26,712 bases of DNA from Hydnum rufescens UP504 (taxonomy: Eukaryota; Basidiomycota; Agaricomycetes; Cantharellales; Hydnaceae). This document shows positions 10,560 to 19,785 of the stretch, piece by piece. Where the stretch lies: the NCBI GenBank assembly GCA_014904985.1, contig MU129342.1, positions 1-26,712 on the forward strand. Direction: 5' to 3'. The position numbers were made by a program, and so were the translations under genes. Within the stretch, counting starts at the first letter, position 1; the number at the start of each line of letters is the position of its first letter. The notes beneath the pieces were generated by a model. It was not told where the DNA came from and did not search any database. It saw nothing but the letters and a program-made list of their open reading frames with translations.

Positions 10560-13154
10560 ATGTCTCAATCTATCCGCCCTGGATCGCTTGATAAGATAAC
10601 TACAGAGGAATGTGAGAAGCCTCGCGCGTTGGTCTTGGAGGGTATTCCCAACCTCACGCCTGAGGAGGTGAAGAGACTGTACCTCAAGGTCGATCTTAGG
10701 TATTCCTCATGTCCCCGACTGAATCTCTCGGGTGGCTTGCTGACTGTAGAGAGCCTAGATTGATTCCCATTTTGGCTTTGATGTGTTTCTTTGCGTTCAT
10801 GGATAGAGGTCAGATATATCGTCGCCTATTGTCGATCACTCCCATTCAGGCTGACTCTACCCATAGGAAATATCGGTCGTGTGGATACCTCTCCACTGCG
10901 CCGTTTGGGATGCTTTATCTATTTCTTATCCGAACAGGTAATGCCAAACTCCAAGGACTGCTAACGCAGCTTCACATGACCAGCGGAAAGTACACAGTTG
11001 CCTTGGTGCGTTTTCTTTTACCAGTATCTCCATAACTCAAGTCCACTTTCGAACTGCCTTCTACTTTAGACCATATTTTTCATTGTGCGTGAGAATCCAC
11101 GTTCGCCCATCGTATTGCACCACTGATCTCTCCCCTCTCCTCTCAGCCATATTGCCTCTTGGAACCGCCCTCTAATTTGCTTCTGAAGAAATTCCGCCCT
11201 TCGCGGTGATTGTTCATCCATCACTCTCACCATTCATTTTCCCGCTTAGTACAGATTCCACTCCAGCTACCTTCCATTGATCACTCTGTTGTGGGGCACG
11301 GTGATGACCTTGATGGGTCTCGTCAAGACATATCCCCAATTTATTGGGGCCAGGATCTGTCTGGGAGCTTGCGAAGCTGGTTTGTGAGTTTACTGGCACA
11401 CTTACTTCTCACTCGGCTTTCTGATCCCAGATTCGCCCTAGATTTCCTGGAGTTGTATACTTGTGAGCTTGAGAATTGAACGACGCGAGCAAGCCATGAC
11501 GACTTTACGCCAGCTTGACGCTCTGGTATCCACGATACCAGCTGCAAACGCGTATCGCATTTTTCTTTGGGGCCGCTACTGTGGTATGCGGAATTTATTA
11601 ATTGTCTTTTCCCCTTTGTGATATCACAGTCTGTTTGCTATTAGGCTGGCGCATTCTCTGGACTCTTGGCATATGGGATCGGCTTCATGAGTGGAGCGCG
11701 CGGTCTACGTGGCTGGTCTTGGATTTTTGTGCGTGTCCATTGCTTAATACAGGGTATTTAATCATTCATGCCTGGATGCGCCTGTTAGATATTGGAGGGC
11801 GTCGCTACCGTTGCACTGGCTATAATTTCGGCATTCTGGCTTCATGGCTGCGATTCACCTGAAGACGCGTCGTTCTTGACGTCTTCCGAAAGGTCTGACA
11901 ATCTAGCATCGCTCTATGACTATCGTTTTCCTGCTGACCTCAAATTCTATACAGACGATTCATATCGTACCGCCTAAGTGAGAGCAAGATTCTACGTGAT
12001 CATGATCATTGGGCATTTAATTTGAGACAATTTAGGCAATGAAATATCTTCGGCCGGCGAAGATGGAAGTCTGAAGAGTATATACGTATGGAAGGCCGTG
12101 ACGGACTGGCAGGTATGGCCCTAACCCTTCCGTTCTCGCCCTCGGTATCCTTCCAAACTCATCGGCTTCAAGGTATGGCTCCATGCTTTCATTGCTATGT
12201 GTATCGTTGTCCCTTTATATGCAAATGCACTCTTCCTCCCGTAAGTTCGCATGATCTCCCTCCTAACCTCTTTCACCTGCTGATATTTGTTTTCAAGGTC
12301 AATCATCAATGGGTGCGTATATGTGTCCAGTCACATACTTGATAGTCGTGATAATCACTCTTTACATACAGGTTTGGCTACAAACCGGCACTCTCTCAAC
12401 TCCTCACAGCCCCTCCCTTTGTCTTCGCAGCAATATCCACCGTCACCGTTGCTCTGATCGCTGATAAACTAAAGCGAAGAAGTCCATTCCTGTTCATCGG
12501 AATGATGACGTCTCTGGTTGGCTTCGCAATCAATATTTCTCCTGTCTCTCGTGGCCCAAAATGTAAGGTCCAAATGTAGCCTTGTTCCCTGTTGTAAGAG
12601 AGCTCACGGAACTCTGAAGATTTTGGGATGTTTTTGTGCACAGCAGGGACGTACAGTGCTTTCTGTGCTGCTATAGCCTGGCTCGGCAATAATATTGCCC
12701 CGTCGACCAAACGAGGTACCCTATTATTTTTCTTAATAATGTTCGTCATCTCAACGAGTCCTCCCATTTCCTTCCGTTCCTCCGTCGTGAAGGGGTTGCA
12801 ATCGCCATTCAGCTTGGCTGGGGAAATCTCGGTGCTATTATAGCTTCGGTGGCATATAGGAGTAAAGACGCGCCGCATTTTACTCTTGGACGTAAGTACC
12901 TGCGTTTGGAACCTCCTCCCAGTCATGCACCCTTCTATCCCCTTTCTGAACATTCCGTCGTTACAGATTCGGTCGTCATCGGTTTCGTATGCGCGGGCAT
13001 GATCCTGACAGCCTTCCTCGCCTTGGCGTATTCGCGCGTTAATGCGTATCGCGATGCCCAAGTCCCCAAGGGAGGCGATTCGGTCGGCTCGTACAGCCAG
13101 GAAGAGCTTGCGGGATTGGGCGACCGCGCACCTGATTTCCGGTACTCCCTTTGA
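10560..13154 (+). CDS. ACS-family MFS transporter, paralog 2, intact
   Basis: Eighteen exons (10560-10699, 10759-10808, 10867-10875, 10938-11005, 11070-11084, 11147-11205, 11267-11383, 11442-11462, 11514-11583, 11645-11728, 11789-11966, 12036-12112, 12173-12240, 12298-12312, 12372-12562, 12620-12715, 12793-12891, 12967-13154) give 1545 nt, or 514 aa, with no break. Intron positions and phases match transporter 1 exactly. Motifs are DRGNIGNAKLQG (about residues 62-73), RICLGACEAGLFPGVVY (about 143-159), GWSWIFILEGVATVALAI, a hydrophilic central loop, WLGNNIAPSTKRG, and LGDRAPDFRYSL at the C-terminus. This fits a 12-TM plasma-membrane symporter of the Dal5/Tna1 group; the substrate is not determinable. 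Exon 11 must use the weak donor GTACCG at 11967, because the better-looking GTGAGA 11 nt later would add a TAA codon. Confidence 0.88.
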
Positions 13155-13879
13155 TCATATATGGCATATGGTGTGGATGGGAGGGAGCCTTGGGCGCCCC
13201 TCGGTGTCCTTGATGACGGTCCAACCCCCCTCGGGCAGACTTTGTGTATATATATGTACTTTTTGAGTTGGGTCAGTATCAGGACCATGTAATATCAGGA
13301 ATGCCAGTTGTTCACGTTATTTGCCACGCTTGAGTACGCCTGGTGGCAAATGTACAGTATGTGACAGGTTGGTCATAGCGATACCCTTTATCTGGCACTC
13401 AGTGTCGGGGATTTTGCAGTACCTCTGGTGGCGAGGTTTGGAGGATATGCTGGCTCTACAAGCAAGTAGACGAACCCTTTATTTCTGTACAGTAGTCTGG
13501 TATCATATAACACTCTTCGCGCTGGTTGAAAAATGGCCACATTGGATATTGCTGTGTAAGTACAAAAAATACGTATCCTTCCACAATATCTGAATGTCTT
13601 ACCATAATCTAGTCACAACATGTGGTTCCTGTTTTAGCCTCTCGAGTGGGATCTGTCCAAATTAAGGGATGTGCGGTCCTGGAAAGTCGACGTGAGCCAA
13701 GCCTTCTTGCCAGTCCTCGTAAACATGCCGGTTTCACAGGACTGCTGATCCAAACAGAGAGGTTTCGGTGTAACAGGGGGCGATCTATGAGACAGAAGGA
13801 ATCCGGCAGGGAATGAAGGGCTATAAAGAAAGTCGCCCGGCTGCAGGAAGCTCAGGCCAAGTTGCTCAGCTCCCACTCA
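13155..13879. other. 3' flank of transporter 2, no supported gene
   Basis: The open frames (for example 13321-13593 plus and 13634-13876 minus) show no family motif and no partner exons. The first 120 bp are probably the 3' UTR of transporter 2. Confidence 0.45.
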
Positions 13880-14239
13880 CTAGACAAGTGCCACATAAGG
13901 AACCTAGATCAATGGGGAAAGCAGCGATGGTTAGGGGGATAGCAATGAGAAAATATTCAGCGAGTGTGAGGTTCTCAACTTCTCACGCAGTTACAAGCAG
14001 CCGGCAACGAGTGATGGGCTAGCTCACCGGTTGACCGTAATAGGCCATCGTGCCTTGAGGATCGATCGGCCGCGTATGACTCGTAGGTTGTTGTTGTTGC
14101 ATCGAGTATGCGGTGGGTGGTGGTGGTGCAAGTGAGAGTGGTCATATGCGGCCTGTTGGACCAGTGTTGGGGCTGGGGTTGTTGTAAATGGGATGGAGCG
14201 AGGCCATTGCGGTGGTGTGGATGCGCTTTAGAGTCGGGG
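13880..14239 (-). pseudogene. 3' end of a Q/H/P-rich gene, apparently broken
   Basis: Reading the minus strand from about 14239, a frame entered from an acceptor-like TAAAG reads ASTPPQWPRSIPFTTTPAPT and then a His-rich run. After a one-base shift near 14120 the sequence continues YSMQQQQPTSHTRPIDPQGT and ends MAYYGQP. A GTGAGC donor at 14029 and a CTAG acceptor at 13904 join it in phase to VPYVALV and a TAG stop (13880-13903). The low-complexity Gln/His/Pro composition is typical of the C-termini of fungal transcription regulators, but no domain is visible. A further open minus-strand piece (14336-14443) could be an upstream exon. The remainder would lie where the tandem array now begins, so the gene may have been truncated by it. 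Confidence 0.35.
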
Positions 14240-14490
14240 ATCGCTACCGATACAATGAGCACCAGTTACACATCGGGGACCCCAGTGTTACGGTAATAAG
14301 GCTGGAAGTGCTAGCGAGACGGTCGATTGTTCTTAAATCTCTTGGCTTATTCTAATGTACTTAACGTTGAGCGCGTGACCGTAGACATTGAAGACGACCG
14401 TAAAATTTTCAAGGAGCGCAATTTTTCGGTGGACAATGAGGCTCTATGATATCTTCGATCTGGAGGGGTATAATAATTTTTTGGTGTTCA
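14240..14490. other. Left flank of the tandem array
   Basis: Sequence similarity to the repeat units starts at about 14491 (compare 19062 and 23826). To the left, only a 36-codon open minus-strand piece (14336-14443, VFNVYGHALNVKYIRIS) looks protein-like. No target-site duplication or terminal inverted repeat was seen at the edge. Confidence 0.35.
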
Positions 14491-14860
14491 CCCGTAACTC
14501 GGACACCTCCAGGCCCCAAGCTGCCTTTTGGTCTGGCGTCAACACCTTACGCGGGTGGGCACCGCTTCCGTCAGGTGCAGCAAGCCCATATACTTTGTCG
14601 TCGTGCGTTCTCGCGCGAATTGGAAACCATCAAAATCAAAACGGCTATGATGGCCAGGAAGGAAAATGCGAGGGCGATACCATGCCCTGAGACATAGTAG
14701 ATACGCTTCACGAAGAGAATACAATGGGATCGAGGCTGTACCTATAAAGAAATGAGGCACGGTGCTGCTCAGATACACGTTAGAGCTGATGACGCCGGCG
14801 CAATTCGCAACAGAGAAGAAGAAGCCCATCGAATAGACCGGTCCGTAGCTGCGTGGGCAA
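14491..14860 (-). pseudogene. ACS transporter 3' remnant, unit A
   Basis: The minus strand encodes the last part of an ACS transporter. SVANCAGVISSNVYLSSTVP and HFFI come first. An intron beginning GTACAG and ending CTCAG joins this to GHGIALAFSFLAIIAVLILM, followed by VSNSRENARRQ. ISSNVY followed by a GHG-start helix and NARR is the usual ACS layout around TM11-12. Upstream exons are gone, and the C-terminal exon is cut by the array edge. It is a remnant with no start, closest to the unit B copy. Confidence 0.75.
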
Positions 14861-15194
14861 ACGACGTAAAATCTAACTGAGACTATAAAGAAGACAATGC
14901 ACGAACTTGTTTCCTATTAACGTGGTCGCCTGGTTTCGGTATCTTTTTCATAGCTCTCACCTATGGTGTTTCGGTTTGGCAGGGACATACATGGGAGCAA
15001 GGTCCACATTTGTGCACAGGAAATAATGGCTTAGGTGAAAACTGAGCAAGAAAATCACCTTTTGGTCATTGGACGGCGGGCGGTGAAAGAGTGGCTAGGA
15101 GACTACGGCCCGGATCCATAAATCGGTGTTGTGCGGCGGGTTGTGCTAAGCTTCGCGACGCGCCAGCCCGTTGTTGTCTCAGCCCTTTTGCCTG
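14861..15194. other. Region between transporter remnant and kinase, unit A
   Basis: This holds the scar of an internal transporter deletion near 14925 (the missing segment is present in unit C as 24273-25012), then the presumed upstream region of kinase A. It is nearly identical to 19426-19785 in unit B. No coding sequence is supported. Confidence 0.4.
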
Positions 15195-18139
15195 ATGCCC
15201 TCGTACAAAGAAAATCCCTTTCGACACCGTCGATTCCCCGGTATGGCCCATGCCTTGCGCCTATATGAAATTAATGTAAGCCATTCAATTTGACAGCGCC
15301 GCCTCAATCGTTACTTTCATCGCCCTTCTCCAGTGATCTCTCGAGCTATTGTCTTGACTCCTAACACACAATTATAGATAGCGGTGACAGCTGAGAAGAC
15401 ATTGTGTTCCGAACGACACCACGCGATGGATGGGAGCCTTTCTGTGCGTAGAGTATATCCGGATGGTTGGGGAACCCCTTGTTGATCTTCAAATTTCTAG
15501 ACAACTTCGGGTTATGTGTGTTGCTCTGAATTTGCATGGGTCGACAGGATCTCATTTGACCGCTCTCCATTGGCAGCCACCACCAACAAATCCGCTGCAA
15601 TCATGGCGCGTTCTTCGGCCAAGGGCCGTGTCCGACCTCATCCCGTGCTCACATCAAACCCCACATCAATAATCCTTCAATTAGAATGGTATGAATGTTG
15701 GCCGGCAACCGAACACAATTTTGTTGCCCTACAAGTGGAATTGCAGAGGACAAGAACCTTTGGCTTCGAATAGACCGGATTGAGGCACTCGTTTGCATGT
15801 CTGGACCTGACCAGGTGAGTGTGCGTTATATTGTACTCAAATTATGCGTTAGCATTCACTACTTTATAGGCCCAGATTTGTGACGTATAAGATCTCTTGA
15901 TCGAGATCGATGTCCCAGACGATCATATCCACCGAAAATTGGCAACCGCATTCAGGCACCCGCCTTCGTTGAATCAACTCAGTGTTCTTCTGTCGGTTTT
16001 ATTGCGAGAATTTCCTCCTTTCTTCCTCTATTCGGTGGGTGTGTGCCTTCGAGTTTGGACACTCACTATTGATCCAGACATTCAGGATCACTCTTGTTTT
16101 TACTGCCTAGCAGTCTATGAGAATTTGGTTGACTTGGGAGAGGGAGAATACATCTCTCGTGGTTCCCCACCGCAACTCCCCAGGATATTTGCTCAGGAGG
16201 CTCGGTCAAGGGTCAAAATGCGCATGCAGACGTTGGTCTCTCTCCACTGTGATGTCGACTAGAGGATTAATCGTGGTAATGGCCATCTTTTCAGGTCTCA
16301 AAATAGATGGAACCGATCCAGCCCATCATTACCGAATCTCCAACATAGTCCTATTCCACTGTTGACGGATGCCCCATCCGGTCCTGCTGAGCCTCCCGAC
16401 TTGACTGGTCTCGTTGTTCGTTTGGGCTCAGCGCCATTGCCACAGGTGGCTATTCTTCTGTCTGGAGAGGTAGCTTGCTCTCTGCTGCCCCAGACGACCC
16501 TAACGGATCTCTTCAGGTGCTCTTCTCAGTGAATGGCTTCCGGAGGTGTTTTGTGCTAACTGCCGATGAACTAGGTTGCTATCAAAGTTCTCCGTGCTTC
16601 GTACACGGATGAGCACACAGCCAAACGGAAGCTCCGCAAGGTAGCTCGATCTGACAACAGTCTGATGGATGTTTCATTCATAATTGGACATAGCGTCTGC
16701 ATAGAGAAATGCGAATATGGGTCCGATTACGCCACGATAATGTGGTCAGATTGTTAGGTCATACTCAAGAACCCGAAGGGCCTGGTCTTGTTTCAATTTC
16801 GTACCGTCACGGTAATGTGTTGAGCTTTTTAGCGAAGAATCCAAGTGTGAATCGAGAGATTATTGTGCGTTTACATCCATATACTTTCACTCGCATGTGG
16901 AACCCATCCCCCACTGAGCTTGGTTTTTATAGTGCGCCGACGTTGCTCTCGGATTACAATACTTACATGAACACGACCCTCCAATCATACATGGTGATCT
17001 TAAAGGGGTATGCTTAAATCCACGGAGTCATGGTGGTGCCTTATCTGATCGGTCTATATTCTCAGCTCAACGTGCTGATCGATGGAGACGGAAGAGCAAG
17101 TCTTTGTGATTTTGGCTTGTCTATAATTCTTGATGGGGAACCTACTGGCCACACCTCATCGAATAACCAAGGTTCATTGCGATTTCTGGCTCCCGAACTT
17201 CTAGGAAAGAATCCTAGAACTGTGCAGACGGACATATTTGCTTATGTATACACTTGTATTCCGGTGGGATCCATTTTCGCCGGACGCTGCGTTTTGTATC
17301 TAACCTGGAATGATTTATGCATTGTAGATTTTGTTTGACCAGCAGCCCTACCACCAACTCTTGTCAGGGGCAGAAGTTATGCTTGCTATATTCACCCATC
17401 AGCCTCCCTTTGAACCATCGACCGAAGAACTCACCTTTCCTTCGTTTTTGGAGAATTTGCCTGCTGGGATCACGACCAATCGAGTCGGCCATCATTGAAT
17501 CTAATCATCGAGACTGTACGGCGCTGCCTATACCTTACCCATCAAGCAACTTGACCGTCCACCAAGGAATTGTGCGTATTTTTTCTGGATAGTGTACTGC
17601 GTCGTGCACATAGATTACTGGTTCACAGGGGAGGCGTCTTCGATTTATGTGCGTTCCTGGCATTGAAGAAGCAAAGCTGGTCTCGGTGGCCGACGGTGGA
17701 CGGAGTATCGTAGTGGATTCTTCGACCTTATTCCACCGAGTCCCGATCTATCAGCGTTATCGTTGGGAATTGATGGATAGGCAGAGCCTCGAGGGTGCGT
17801 TGCGTCTCATTCTTTAACGCAAGTAATATCTGATAGGGCATTAGTAGTTTCAGCTCATTCCGTTTCCTCCGAAGAAGTATCTCAGCACACCCTTTCTAAC
17901 GCTACTTCCCCTCTCTCGGGGGGGTTTACATCATCATCATCGGATCGCGTCTTCATCCCAGACTGGAGGGATTTTTCTGTGAAATTTCGCCTCCCGTACT
18001 CGTCGATGGTGTCCTACGAGACCTACCACGACCCTACTTCGGACACGGTATTCTATCGAATTTGATAAAACAGCTTTTAATCTGAGTATAGGACGGGGCC
18101 TTGACCGGTTGGGGATCGAGTCGAGTCACAGTGACATAA
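15195..18139 (+). pseudogene. TKL-like protein kinase, unit A, multiply frameshifted
   Basis: This has the same exon layout as the unit B kinase. Visible pieces are VAIKVLRASYTDEHTAKRKL, RLHREMRIWVRLRHDNVVRL, ADVALGLQYLHEHDPPIIHG followed by DLKG, NVLIDGDGRASLCDFGLS, and GSLRFLAPELL. The C-terminal region (PGIEEAKLVSVADGG, then IPDWRDFSVKFRLPYSSM) is open and ends DGALTGWGSSRVTVT at the TAA at 18137-18139. Compared with unit B, single bases are missing near 15406, 15647, 15738 and 16430, and four bases are missing at 17460 in the QRCW motif. The N-terminal part and the glycine loop are therefore out of frame. The catalytic motifs survive, but no continuous kinase can be made. Confidence 0.8.
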
Positions 18140-18937
18140 GGCACAATCTCTTTGCATCATGAACCGTCATTTTGAAGTCTTGTTCTTGTGCGCCATGTTG
18201 TGTATGTATGGTGTAGCTACGACTGTAGATGGAAATCCCAGACACATGTACGTGTGCGATTTGAAGGAGGAAGAAAAGATATTACGTGGGGTATGATACT
18301 CGGACAGGTACGAGCTTTAAGCTCCCGGGAGGAGATTAATGGGAGAAATCGATGACACCGCAGTTGCAAATTTCGGAATTTAAGGAAGCTAGAATTCCTA
18401 AGACGGAGCAGAAAGATCAGCCATGCTAATTAGACATTCTGTTGGCGGCTTCTGTAGTCAACTTCCACACACTTCCCGCAGACTTACGTTCTGCCGGACT
18501 CCATGGGACCCCCCAAATAAGATACAAAAACACAGAGGGGATTAAAGGAAGGGCGGATCCACTTTCTGGCCGTTCTCGCGTTCTTATCTTTCCTCTGTGG
18601 CGAGACCTAGGAGGAAAAAACCGACCAGGATGTCGAATATATCTTATTATCATTAGTGAGGTGCACCATCAAAATATTGGAAATTCGTAGGCATGGATCA
18701 TTGGAGGTGATCGTGACAGAGAGTTGAATTCCTTCACAGATATCAGCAGACAAGGGACTCTCGAGGTCGTGTTGGCCTACATAAGCGGAGATGCTGATCC
18801 AATGCCTCTCCTTAAGTGGGTCTGGCGAGGCAGACCGAGAACGACATGGTATGAATAGATGCGGTTGATACAAAGGGGGATACTTACAGCATTATATATC
18901 GTTATTCCCACCAAAGATTAAAAGGCGGTCACAGGAC
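18140..18937. other. Spacer between kinase A and transporter remnant B
   Basis: This repeated non-coding spacer is similar to 22770-23689. It contains the shared stretch GATGTCGAATATATCTTATT near 18629 (matching 23404). It lacks a roughly 250-bp segment that unit B carries at 23124-23375; the corresponding point here is about 18601. No gene was recognised. Confidence 0.5.
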
Positions 18938-19425
18938 CTAGCGGAACCCTGCGAGGAACGTAAGGATGAGCGCTCAAAGGAAATGCAAACTTCATCCGCC
19001 GATGGAGGAAAGGAACGCATTCACTCGCCTGGATGCCGACCTCCAAGCTCAATAATCTGTAACTCGGATAGCCCTTCCAGGCCCAAGCTGCCTTTTGGTC
19101 TGGAGTCAACACCTTACACGGGTGCGCACCGCTTCCGTCAGGTGCAGCAAGCCCATATACTCTGTCGTCGTGCGTTCTCGCGCGAATTGGAAACCATCAA
19201 AATCAAAACGGCTACGATGGCCAGGAAGGAAAATGCGAGGGCGATACCATGCCCTGAGATATAGTAGATATGCTTCACGAAGAGAATACAACGGGATCGA
19301 GGCTGTACCTATAAAGAAATGAGGCACGGTGCTGCTCAGATACACATTAGAGCTGATGACGCCGGCGCAATTCGCAACGCAACAGAGAAGAAGCCCATCG
19401 CTGTTGCACGCGTATAGACCGGTCC
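18938..19425 (-). pseudogene. ACS transporter 3' remnant, unit B
   Basis: On the minus strand the last exons read through cleanly: NCAGVISSNVYLSSTVPHFF, then GHGIALAFSFLAIVAVLILM, then NARRQSVDSRPKGSLGLEGL, SELQIIELGGRHPG, and FR before a TAG at 18938-18940. The C-terminal pattern ELGGRHPGFR matches the usual ACS ending (LGDRHPxFRY), but the Tyr codon is replaced by the stop. The last intron appears to start with GC (GCGAGT). Everything upstream of about 19425 is missing through an internal deletion shared with unit A, so the gene has no 5' half. Confidence 0.75.
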
Positions 19426-19785
19426 GTAGCTGCGTGGGCAAACGACGTAAAATCTAACTGAGACTATAAAGAAGACATTGCACGAACTTGTTTCCTATTA
19501 ACGTGATCGACTGGTTTCGGTATCTTTTTCATAGCTCTCACCTATGGTGTTTCGGTTTGGCAGGGACATATATGGGAGTAAGGTCCACATTTGTGCTCAG
19601 GAAATAATGGCTTAGGTGAAAACTGAGCAAAAAAATCACCTTTTGGTCATTGGACGGCGGGCGGTGAAAGAGTGGCTAGGAGACTACGGCCCGGATCCAT
19701 AAATCGGTGTTGTGCGGCGGGTTGTACTAAGCTTTGTCTACCGTCGCGACGCGCCAGCCCGTTGTTGTCTCAGCCCTTTTGCCTG
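19426..19785. other. Region between transporter remnant and kinase, unit B
   Basis: A near-identical copy of 14861-15194, with a few extra bases. It includes the transporter deletion scar near 19505 and the presumed kinase promoter and 5' UTR. A frame open from 19672 runs into the kinase start, so a longer N-terminus from a non-ATG codon cannot be excluded. Confidence 0.4.

Noticed and set aside
11975..11977. Apparent premature TAA in transporter 2
   Set aside because: Comparison with transporter 1 places the exon 11 donor at 11967, so the TAA lies in the intron.
12396..13061. 221-codon open frame on the minus strand
   Set aside because: It is antisense to the last exons of transporter 2 and crosses its introns, so it is a shadow frame.
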